Source: JANJTY01 sp038257155
GTDB taxonomy: Bacteria > Pseudomonadota > Gammaproteobacteria > Xanthomonadales > Xanthomonadaceae
NCBI GenBank assembly: GCA_038257155.1
Contig: JBBSJP010000088.1
Coordinates: forward strand, 1 to 7,266
DNA: 7,266 bases
Direction of reading: 5' to 3'
The position numbers and the translations under genes are program-made. Under the pieces are notes generated by a model. That model saw nothing but the letters and a program-made list of their open reading frames with translations. It was not told the DNA's origin and did no database searches. Of this stretch, positions 1 to 5,108 are shown piece after piece. Positions within the stretch are counted from its first letter, which is position 1; each line of letters opens with the position of its first letter.

Positions 1-283
1 GGATGTAGTCGAGCCTGCGGGTGACGCCTGCCAGATCGCCACCGCTGAATGTCGAGCCACGCGCCGGGTCGAACTCGCCGGCGCCCTGGTCGTTGTTCGC
101 GGCGTTGCCGTCGTCGAAGCGGTCGATCATCAGGAAGTAGATCACCTGGTCGCGCCAGTCTGGGGAGGGCACGTGCAGGTTGAGTGCGGAAGGCCCAAGA
201 TCGCTGGCGCCGGCGACGCACGGGACAAGCAGCGACAGCCCGATCGCCGCCGCGACGGCGCGCAATGCAGAAGTAGTGGTCAT
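1..283 (-). CDS. Secreted GH13 alpha-amylase-family glycoside hydrolase (N-terminal part, cut by window edge)
   Basis: The first 94 codons read without interruption from the ATG at 283 to the window edge. Residues 1 to about 29 look like a signal peptide: a short start, an Ala/Leu/Val-rich core, and a plausible signal peptidase I site after AGA (VAGA-SD). A Cys lies in this region but is preceded by Pro, so a lipobox is unlikely. The mature start WRDQVIYFLMIDRFDDGN and the later FSGGDLAGVTRRLDYI match the first beta strand and the calcium-binding/GGD region of GH13 alpha-amylases and maltodextrin-cleaving enzymes. The catalytic Asp/Glu/Asp residues lie outside the window. GGAG at 290-293 sits six bases before the ATG and supports this start. 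It is divergent from the TonB receptor, which suggests extracellular or periplasmic alpha-glucan breakdown feeding that receptor. The family is confident; the exact specificity (alpha-amylase, cyclomaltodextrinase or similar) cannot be told from this part. Confidence 0.9.
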   Translation of the reverse strand, partial: MTTTSALRAVAAAIGLSLLVPCVAGASDLGPSALNLHVPSPDWRDQVIYFLMIDRFDDGNAANNDQGAGEFDPARGSTFSGGDLAGVTRRLDYI

Positions 284-313
284 CAAACGCTCCGACACGA
301 CAAGAGCGCGACC

Positions 314-346
314 GAATGCAGCGCCAGCGATCTGCGCGCTGCATTC
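314..346 (-). repeat. Strong inverted repeat in the amylase leader
   Basis: GAATGCAGCGC at 314-324 is perfectly complementary to GCGCTGCATTC at 336-346. The spacer adds CAG/CTG pairs (325-327 with 332-334), leaving a CGAT loop and one bulged C at 335. This gives a stem of about 14 bp. It lies roughly 20 bases upstream of the Shine-Dalgarno of the GH13 gene, so it would be transcribed in that gene's leader if the promoter is further upstream. There is no T-run on either strand, so it is not a classical terminator. It may be an mRNA structure or a protein-binding palindrome. Confidence 0.7.
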
Positions 347-389
347 CCGCGCCGCCGGACTATCCCACGGCCCTCCGCGGCAGGTTACG

Positions 390-403
390 TGCAAACGTTC
401 CCA
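390..403. promoter_or_regulatory. Candidate LacI-family operator between the divergent amylase and receptor genes
   Basis: TGCAAACGTTCCCA is an imperfect palindrome centred on CG, matching on both halves at TG..AACGTT..CA. It fits the general LacI/GalR-family pattern (TGNAANCGNTNNCA). It sits in the middle of the divergent intergenic region, where one repressor could control both the GH13 gene and the receptor. Maltose and maltodextrin loci in related bacteria are commonly controlled by LacI-family regulators; that is family knowledge, and no regulator gene is visible here. I could not place convincing -35/-10 boxes on either strand. Confidence 0.4.
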
Positions 404-567
404 GGGCCATGAATACGTATGCAAGTGGAATTGTGCAGGACTTCGCGCGACTACCATTGCCGCACGTATCGGGGGCGGCCTGCGCCACCGGACGCACGGG
501 ATTCCAGCGCGGCGCCCAAGGGCGCACCCGGCGGATCCCCACGCAGAACAAAACCAACCATGGGAGT

Positions 568-576
568 GGAGGGGAG
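568..576 (+). promoter_or_regulatory. Ribosome binding site that sets the receptor start
   Basis: A purine-rich GGAGGGGAG run directly precedes the ATG at 577, with the GGAGG core four bases upstream of it. The open frame extends back to an ATG at 316, but the signal peptide begins only at 577, so this site decides the start. Confidence 0.7.
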
Positions 577-3261
577 ATGGTAAAGCTGAAGCGCAATCTG
601 CTTAGCGTCGCGCTGGCCTCGGCCGCGTTGATGATGTCCGCGCACGCAAGTGCGCAAACCACCCCGACCGCGGAACTGACTGAAGAAGAGGCAGCCGAAC
701 GGCAGAGGGCTGCAGACGCAGAGGCTGACGCGGTGGATCTGGACCGCGTAACCGTCACCGGCATCCGCGGAGCGATCGAACGGGCGATCGACGTCAAGCA
801 GGAAGCCAGCAACATCGTCGAAGCCGTCACCGCCGAGGACATCGGCAAGCTGCCGGACATGTCGATCGCCGATTCGCTCGCGCGCCTGCCGGGCCTCACC
901 GCCCAGCGCGTCCGTGGGCGCGCGACCGACATCAACATCCGCGGCCTGTCCGGCGACTTCCACACCACCACGCTCAACGGCCGCCAGCAGGTGAGCATGG
1001 GCGTGAACCGTGGCGTCGAGTTTGACCAGTATCCGTCCGAGCTGCTGCAGCAGGTGGTGGTGTCCAAGACCCCCACCGCCTCCATGATCGGCCAGGGCCT
1101 GACCGGCACCATCGACCTGCAGACCATCCGCCCGCTGGACCGCAGCGAGCGCACGGTGGCCATGAACCTGCGTGGCGATCGCAACCGGCTCGAGGATTCG
1201 GAGCTGGACGGCGTGCGTGGCAGCGTCAGCTACATCGACCAGAACGAGCAGGGCACCCTGGGCATCGCCATGGGCTACGCCTACCAGGACTCGCCCGGGC
1301 AATCCAATTCCTGGCGCGCGTGGGGGTATGACCCCGATGGTTTGATCCAGGGTTCGACGATCCAGAGCCGCATCTCCGACTCGGTCCGCGAGGGCTTCAA
1401 CACCACGCTCGAATACAAGGCCAGCGAAGACAACCGGGGTGCGTTCGACCTCTACTACTCACGATTCGACGTCACCACGCAGCAGCGGGGCATCGAGATC
1501 GGCCTGGGCCGTGGCGACTACCTGGGCGGAACCCTGGTCAGCTATGACCCGGCTACCCGCGCCTCCAGGCGGACTGGCGCCACGCCGGTATTCCGCACCG
1601 ATATCTACGCCAACGAGGACGAACTGCTGTCGCTTGGCTGGAACCACGAGTGGCGCATCAACGAGGCCTGGACGGCCACCGTCGACGTCAGCCGGTCCAG
1701 CGCCCACCGCGTCGGCAACAACTTCGAGAGCAACGCCGGCTTCGCGCCGGGCAACAGCACCACGCTGGACGTGACGTTCAATCCGGGCGGCTGGTACGAC
1801 ATGGATTACGGCATCGATTTCGATGACCCCTCCGTTTTGCTTTTGCGCGACATTGGCGGCTGGGGCGGCGACGGCTTCGACAAGCCCTACAGCACCGACG
1901 ACACGCTCAACCAGGTCCGCCTGGAGTTCGAGCGTTCCTTCGAGACCTCGTGGGTCAGCAGCCTTGGCTTTGGAATCGACCATACCGCCCGCGAGAAGGA
2001 GCGCTTCGGGACCGAGAACCGGCTTTGCATCAACTCGTGCTCGCTCAGCAACCAGTCCGCGCCGTATCCCACAGGCGGCAGCTACGGGTTCGGCTTCTTC
2101 GGCATTCCCTTCCTGCCGACGTTCGATCCGGCCAACGCCACTTACGACAGCCTGAGCCGGGACGGGGAGTTCGGTGGCGCGCGCAAGAGCTTTGGCGTGG
2201 AGGAGGACCTCACCACCGCTTACGTGCAATTGAACTTGAACGGCGACCTGGGCAGCGTGCCGTTTCGCGGCAACGTCGGCGTCCAGGTGGTCCGCGCCGA
2301 CCAGACCGGGTTCGGGCGCGTCACCTATTCGGGCAACAACCTCGGGGACCCGCTCAGCGTCAGTACGAGCTATACCGAGGTGCTGCCGAGCATGAACCTG
2401 ATCTTCCAGCTTCCGTACGAGCAGGTCGTGCGCACCGGCCTGGCGCGTCAGGCCGCGCGTCCCCGCATGGATGACCTGTCCGCCGGCTTTGGCTACGGTG
2501 TCAACATCACCGCGCCGGGCGGTCCGCGCTTCGAAGCGGGCGGTGGTAATCCGACGCTGCGACCGTGGATCGCGAACGCGTTCGATGTCTCCTATGAGAA
2601 GTACTTCGGCGGTAGGGGTTACGTGTCGGCGGCGTTCTTCTTCAAGGACCTCAAGAACTACATATCGCGCGCGCCGGTGGCGTATGACTTCACGGGACTG
2701 CCGATCCCGAGCGACGTCCTCCCCATCAACCGGCCGGCCTCCAACATTGGCATCTACACGCGCCCGGTGAATGCAGAAGGGGGCTTCATGGCGGGCTGGG
2801 AGTTCGCTGCCTCGATCCCGTTCGATATGTTCTGGGAGCCGCTGGAAGGCTTCGGCCTGCAGGCGAGCTACACCGACACCCGCACCAGCATTGACTCGTC
2901 CCTGCTGGGTCTCGAATCCATCCCAGGCTTCTCGCGCTACACCTCCAACCTCACTCTGTATTGGGAGCGCTTCGGCTGGGGCGTTCGGGCCACCCAGCGC
3001 ACGCGTTCGACCTATGTGGGCGAGGGAATCAATGTGTTCCTGGATCCCGAGTACCCGACCATCCAGTCAGAGAAGATCGTCGACTTCCAGATCAGCTATA
3101 CAGTGCAGTCCGGCGCCTTCAAGGACCTGGGTTTCCTGCTCCAGGCGGCCAACCTGACCGACGAACCCTTCCAGTCCTCGTTCAACAACGATCCACTGCG
3201 TCCCGAGCGGTTCGAGGACTACGGCAACAACTTCCTGCTGGGTGTCAGCTACAAGTTCTGA
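577..3261 (+). CDS. TonB-dependent outer-membrane receptor, Xanthomonas/Caulobacter type, probably for maltodextrins
   Basis: This 894-aa protein is an outer-membrane beta-barrel transporter gated by TonB-ExbBD. Residues 1-26 are a signal peptide (KLKR, hydrophobic Leu/Ala core, cleavage after AHASA). Residues 30-53 form an acidic Glu/Ala linker. The TonB box is around 54-64 (DLDRVTVTGIR). A plug domain of about 73-186 includes IVEAVTAEDIGKLPD, SIADSLARLPG and INIRGL. The remaining roughly 700 residues are barrel, with alternating aromatic strands, ending in the outer-membrane signature FLLGVSYKF with terminal Phe. Length and plug motifs match the TIGR01782-type receptors common in Xanthomonas and Caulobacter. 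The start at 577 is chosen because the signal peptide and a strong Shine-Dalgarno coincide there. Divergence from a GH13 enzyme suggests uptake of maltodextrins; the substrate is inference, the family is not. A CINSC pair (484-488) may form a disulfide in a surface loop. Confidence 0.95.
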   Translation: MVKLKRNLLSVALASAALMMSAHASAQTTPTAELTEEEAAERQRAADAEADAVDLDRVTVTGIRGAIERAIDVKQEASNIVEAVTAEDIGKLPDMSIADSLARLPGLTAQRVRGRATDINIRGLSGDFHTTTLNGRQQVSMGVNRGVEFDQYPSELLQQVVVSKTPTASMIGQGLTGTIDLQTIRPLDRSERTVAMNLRGDRNRLEDSELDGVRGSVSYIDQNEQGTLGIAMGYAYQDSPGQSNSWRAWGYDPDGLIQGSTIQSRISDSVREGFNTTLEYKASEDNRGAFDLYYSRFDVTTQQRGIEIGLGRGDYLGGTLVSYDPATRASRRTGATPVFRTDIYANEDELLSLGWNHEWRINEAWTATVDVSRSSAHRVGNNFESNAGFAPGNSTTLDVTFNPGGWYDMDYGIDFDDPSVLLLRDIGGWGGDGFDKPYSTDDTLNQVRLEFERSFETSWVSSLGFGIDHTAREKERFGTENRLCINSCSLSNQSAPYPTGGSYGFGFFGIPFLPTFDPANATYDSLSRDGEFGGARKSFGVEEDLTTAYVQLNLNGDLGSVPFRGNVGVQVVRADQTGFGRVTYSGNNLGDPLSVSTSYTEVLPSMNLIFQLPYEQVVRTGLARQAARPRMDDLSAGFGYGVNITAPGGPRFEAGGGNPTLRPWIANAFDVSYEKYFGGRGYVSAAFFFKDLKNYISRAPVAYDFTGLPIPSDVLPINRPASNIGIYTRPVNAEGGFMAGWEFAASIPFDMFWEPLEGFGLQASYTDTRTSIDSSLLGLESIPGFSRYTSNLTLYWERFGWGVRATQRTRSTYVGEGINVFLDPEYPTIQSEKIVDFQISYTVQSGAFKDLGFLLQAANLTDEPFQSSFNNDPLRPERFEDYGNNFLLGVSYKF

Positions 3262-3288
3262 CCGCCCTCGCAGGTACGCTTCCAGACT

Positions 3289-3330
3289 ATTGCCCCCGCC
3301 TGATCCAGTCAGGCGGGGGCAATTCTATTT
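3289..3330 (+). terminator. Rho-independent terminator of the receptor gene
   Basis: A perfect 15-bp stem, 3289-3303 with 3309-3323, has a five-base TCCAG loop and a GC-rich core (GCCCCCGCC/GGCGGGGGC). It is followed by a T-rich tail (TTCTATTT). It begins 28 bases after the receptor stop codon, so the receptor is probably transcribed alone. Confidence 0.9.
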
Positions 3331-3458
3331 GCGCTGGCTGCTGCGTCGGCTGGATGGGAACATGGTGCGAGGATACGGCCGCGGCGCAGCGGCGGGTTTC
3401 GTGCCCGATGAACGTCCGGCACTGTCATCGTACTTCTCGATACCAAAGCTAAAACCAG

Positions 3459-3507
3459 CCCCTCTCCCGCCTGCGGGAGAGGGTGGCCGCAGGCCGGGTG
3501 AGGGCCC
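3459..3507. repeat. REP-like palindromic element
   Basis: CCCTCTCCCGC at 3460-3470 pairs perfectly with GCGGGAGAGGG at 3473-3483. A second small hairpin, GGCC-GCA-GGCC at 3485-3495, follows, and then GGGTGAGGGCCC. This arrangement (GCCCCTCTCCC...GGGAGAGGG...GGGTGAGGGC) resembles dispersed extragenic palindromes that recur many times in GC-rich proteobacterial genomes. It lies in the 327-base gene-free gap between two convergent genes, a typical REP location. The rest of that gap (3331-3458 and 3508-3588) shows nothing I can support. Only one copy is in this window, so its repetitive nature is inferred from resemblance. Confidence 0.6.
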
Positions 3508-3588
3508 GCTGTGCCCGTCGGACCCCGGCGCTTGCAGCTGTAAGCAGTGTTGTAAAAGGCACCCCCGCTTTCCGCCCGCCGAGCAGGC

Positions 3589-4302
3589 CTACCGCGCGCC
3601 CGTGCTGCGACTGCAGGTAAAGAACCCGTTGAGCGTGAGTCGGCCGGAGCCGGGTTCAGCGGTCAGCATCTCCGGGTGGGTGATATCGCCGCTATGAAAG
3701 ATGCTGCCGTCGTAGAAGATCAGGCGGTTCCAGCGCGCAGGCACGGTGACGACGCGGCCGAAGAACGCGTTTGAATCACGCATGTAGTCGCGGGGCAGTG
3801 CGTAGCGCTCCGCGAATGCGTCGGCATCCAGCGTGCCTGAGTCGTGCACCATGCGGTCGATTTCCGGTTTCGGCCGTGTCGGCACGAAGAAGCTGGTTCC
3901 GCCCAGTGTTGCCTCCTTGAACAGGTAGAGCACCGAGGCGGCGATGCACTGGTTGGCCGCGAAGTCCAGGCGGTCGCGATGGCAGATGGACTGCCGCGGC
4001 TGCAGCTCGCCAGGCGGCGTGGTGACCATTGCCAGCCGGCTGTACATGCGCAAGGTGCGGCGTGCGCCCAGCAGCGCGCGCACGTGCAGGCGGAAGAAGT
4101 CGTCCAGCTGCGCAGAGAATCCTTCGGTCATGCGCAGCTCGAGCCCCGGGTATGCGTTGAACGGCGCCTGGGCGAAATCCGCGCGACGTTCCTGCGCCAG
4201 CGCCACCAGGCGCTCGGGTTCCAGCAGCGCGTCGTCGATCACCACGCACGCATGCCGACCGAAGATCGGAACCAGTTCAACGCGTGGCCTGGAGTTGAAC
4301 AT
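3589..4302 (-). CDS. DUF6445-like protein, putative 2-oxoglutarate/Fe(II) oxygenase fold
   Basis: This 237-aa protein has no signal peptide and is probably cytoplasmic. It resembles the DUF6445 family, which has no established reaction to my knowledge. The core reads like a prolyl-hydroxylase-type jelly roll. ICHRDRLDF supplies an HxD pair (His108, Asp110), YLFKEATLGGTSFF (126-139) is the usual strand pair after it, IFHSGD gives a distal His (203), and RLTLNGFF offers a candidate 2-oxoglutarate-binding Arg (221). I chose the ATG at 4302 because GGGAG lies nine bases upstream; the longer ATG at 4365 falls inside a terminator hairpin. The gene is convergent with the TonB receptor and separated from it by the receptor terminator and a REP-like element. 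I recall such genes near TonB receptors, SapC-like and tryptophan-halogenase-like genes, but neither of those companions is present here. Family assignment is fairly sure; the enzyme role is inference. Confidence 0.85.
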   Translation of the reverse strand: MFNSRPRVELVPIFGRHACVVIDDALLEPERLVALAQERRADFAQAPFNAYPGLELRMTEGFSAQLDDFFRLHVRALLGARRTLRMYSRLAMVTTPPGELQPRQSICHRDRLDFAANQCIAASVLYLFKEATLGGTSFFVPTRPKPEIDRMVHDSGTLDADAFAERYALPRDYMRDSNAFFGRVVTVPARWNRLIFYDGSIFHSGDITHPEMLTAEPGSGRLTLNGFFTCSRSTGAR

Positions 4303-4311
4303 GGACGCTTG

Positions 4312-4316
4312 CTCCC
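4312..4316 (-). promoter_or_regulatory. Ribosome binding site of the DUF6445-like gene
   Basis: GGGAG on the minus strand lies nine bases before the ATG at 4302. It favours this start over the in-frame ATG at 4365, which sits next to the stem of the 4367-4397 terminator. Confidence 0.6.
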
Positions 4317-4366
4317 GACTGATGTGGTCCGCCGGCCGAGCTGCCGGGACATGCCGAAGACCCATG

Positions 4367-4397
4367 AAAAAGGGCTGCGGTTGCCCGCAGCCCTTTT
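4367..4397 (-). terminator. Strong Rho-independent terminator (possibly bidirectional)
   Basis: A perfect 13-bp stem pairs AAAAGGGCTGCGG (4368-4380) with CCGCAGCCCTTTT (4385-4397) across a TTGC loop. On the minus strand the stem ends in five Ts and on the plus strand in four, so it could act both ways. It insulates the DUF6445-like gene from minus-strand transcription arriving from 4420-4917. It starts seven bases after the CCA of a possible tRNA 3' remnant, the spacing seen at genuine tRNA genes. Confidence 0.8.
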
Positions 4398-4404
4398 AGT
4401 GTCC

Positions 4405-4426
4405 TGGTGGGCGGAGGGCTATTGAA
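4405..4426 (-). other. Possible degenerate tRNA 3' end (integration-site remnant)
   Basis: On the minus strand the bases TTCAATA, GCCC, T, CCGCCCA and CCA follow one another. They resemble a T-loop, the T-stem 3' side, the acceptor 3' side with discriminator A, and the CCA end of a bacterial tRNA such as the GGGCGG.../CCGCCCACCA type. The T-stem is one base short and no matching 5' half lies upstream, so this is not an intact tRNA. A terminator follows at tRNA-like spacing. Chance resemblance is a real possibility. Confidence 0.25.
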
Positions 4427-4476
4427 TGAGGCTCGGAAACGTCGTGTTTGCGCAGATTTCGAGCTGCGTCCTCGCC

Positions 4477-4499
4477 AGTTGCCCCCAAAGTTGCCCCCA
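4477..4499. repeat. Short tandem repeat, two copies of AGTTGCCCCCA
   Basis: AGTTGCCCCCA occurs at 4477-4487 and again at 4489-4499, a 12-bp period. In one minus-strand frame it would encode WGQLWGQL, in a frame that ends with TAG at 4419-4421, inside the tRNA-like remnant. The surrounding 4427-4608 stretch is otherwise without a gene I can support. Confidence 0.6.
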
Positions 4500-4608
4500 C
4501 ACTAACGCCGCTTGCCCGCTGAACTGCTCGACCGACGATAGCATTGGAAGGAATTGCTAAGCGAGAGACCTTGAAGCAAAAGGGGTCCAGCTCATGGGCG
4601 GAATGTTG

Positions 4609-4917
4609 CTATGGCGGCCTTAGCGGGCAGTAACGCCGCGAGGCTGCCTCCTGCCTTGCCGCCTCCCGCCGTATCCGCGCCCGCGCTTCTCGAACACTTC
4701 CCATCCCAGGGAAGCCCTTGCAGCTAGAGGCCCATCGCTCAAGGAAGCGCACGCCTTGGCGACGACTGGCGCAGGGGTGCACGCCGTAGATACCCCACGT
4801 CTGCAGCGTCACCGCCCACTGACCATCCCGCTGTTTCACGTACCCGATGCAGCCCGCGTGCCAGTTGAGAAAGGACCCGTTATCGGAGTGAATCCAACTG
4901 CAGGAAGCCTTGAGCAT
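4609..4917 (-). CDS. Small hypothetical protein rich in Trp and Cys
   Basis: I do not recognise this 102-aa reading frame. The first 65 residues look like a folded domain: aromatic and Trp-rich segments (SWIHSDNGSFLNWHAG, CIGYVKQRDGQWAVTLQTWG) with Cys at 6, 23 and 48, then CASRRQGVRFLERW. The tail (about 75-102) is basic and Ala/Arg-rich (EARARIRREAARQEAASRR). There is no signal peptide or membrane segment. The codons favour G or C in third position, and the upstream Shine-Dalgarno is weak (GGGG before the ATG). A terminator lies downstream on the same strand. The general look, and the tRNA-like remnant beyond its 3' end, suggest a leftover of a phage or genomic island; this is inference. 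It may also be a chance frame, as a second, less protein-like frame overlaps it on the same strand. Confidence 0.5.
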   Translation of the reverse strand: MLKASCSWIHSDNGSFLNWHAGCIGYVKQRDGQWAVTLQTWGIYGVHPCASRRQGVRFLERWASSCKGFPGMGSVREARARIRREAARQEAASRRYCPLRPP

Positions 4918-4948
4918 GGCCCCAGCCTAGCTAGGGATGTTCCTGCAG
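4898..4948. repeat. Inverted repeat around the start of the small hypothetical gene
   Basis: CTGCAGGAA at 4898-4906 is inverted as TTCCTGCAG at 4940-4948. Between them lies a perfect 10-bp palindrome, CCTAGCTAGG, at 4926-4935. The start codon at 4915-4917 is inside the structure, so an mRNA hairpin or an operator could control the gene. No function can be assigned. Confidence 0.45.
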
Positions 4949-5093
4949 GGTGAGACGGCATCCGCCCATTGCACCGGAGCACGCGGGCGGCCAATCTACC
5001 CCAGCCCCGGAAGCACGCCTTTAGCACCGGATGGATGCCACTCGAATCAGGGAAGGCGCGGTCCAGTGCAAAGCTGTCCTGACTCACGCCCGG

Positions 5094-5108
5094 CCCCTGA
5101 CTCAGGGG
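5094..5108. other. Small hairpin overlapping the lipoprotein stop codon
   Basis: CCCCTG at 5094-5099 pairs with CAGGGG at 5103-5108 across a three-base loop, overlapping the TGA at 5102-5104. No T-run follows on the minus strand, so it is at best a weak or Rho-assisted end of transcript. The spacer 4949-5093 shows nothing else convincing. Confidence 0.3.

Noticed and set aside
431..457. TTGTGC / TACCAT as a receptor promoter
   Set aside because: Spacing is only 15 bases and the boxes are weak; not enough to call a promoter.
316..576. Upstream extension of the TonB receptor reading frame to an ATG at 316
   Set aside because: The signal peptide starts at 577 with a strong Shine-Dalgarno just before it; the extension covers the divergent regulatory region and would put 87 residues ahead of the signal peptide.
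360..1302. Long minus-strand open frames opposite the receptor 5' end
   Set aside because: They are antisense shadows of a clearly coding GC-rich gene; their products are low-complexity Ala/Arg/Val/Gly-rich with no motif.
3540..3588. Hairpin-like GC stretch and TTTT after the DUF6445-like stop as a terminator
   Set aside because: The stem needs a wobble pair and the T-run lies well away from it, so it does not make a standard terminator.
3242..3697. 151-aa plus-strand frame across the receptor terminator
   Set aside because: It runs through the terminator hairpin and the REP-like palindrome and into the antisense of the DUF6445-like gene; no protein-like features.
4303..4365. Longer start of the DUF6445-like gene at 4365
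   Set aside because: That ATG abuts the terminator stem and has no Shine-Dalgarno; the ATG at 4302 has GGGAG nine bases upstream.
4396..4608. Open minus-strand stretch of about 70 codons after the stop of the small hypothetical gene
   Set aside because: It is in frame with the small gene but begins after a stop, has no convincing start or motif, and such open runs are common in GC-rich DNA.
4836..5087. 83-aa minus-strand frame overlapping the small hypothetical gene
   Set aside because: It overlaps the better-looking 102-aa frame and has low-complexity composition; kept out as probable shadow.
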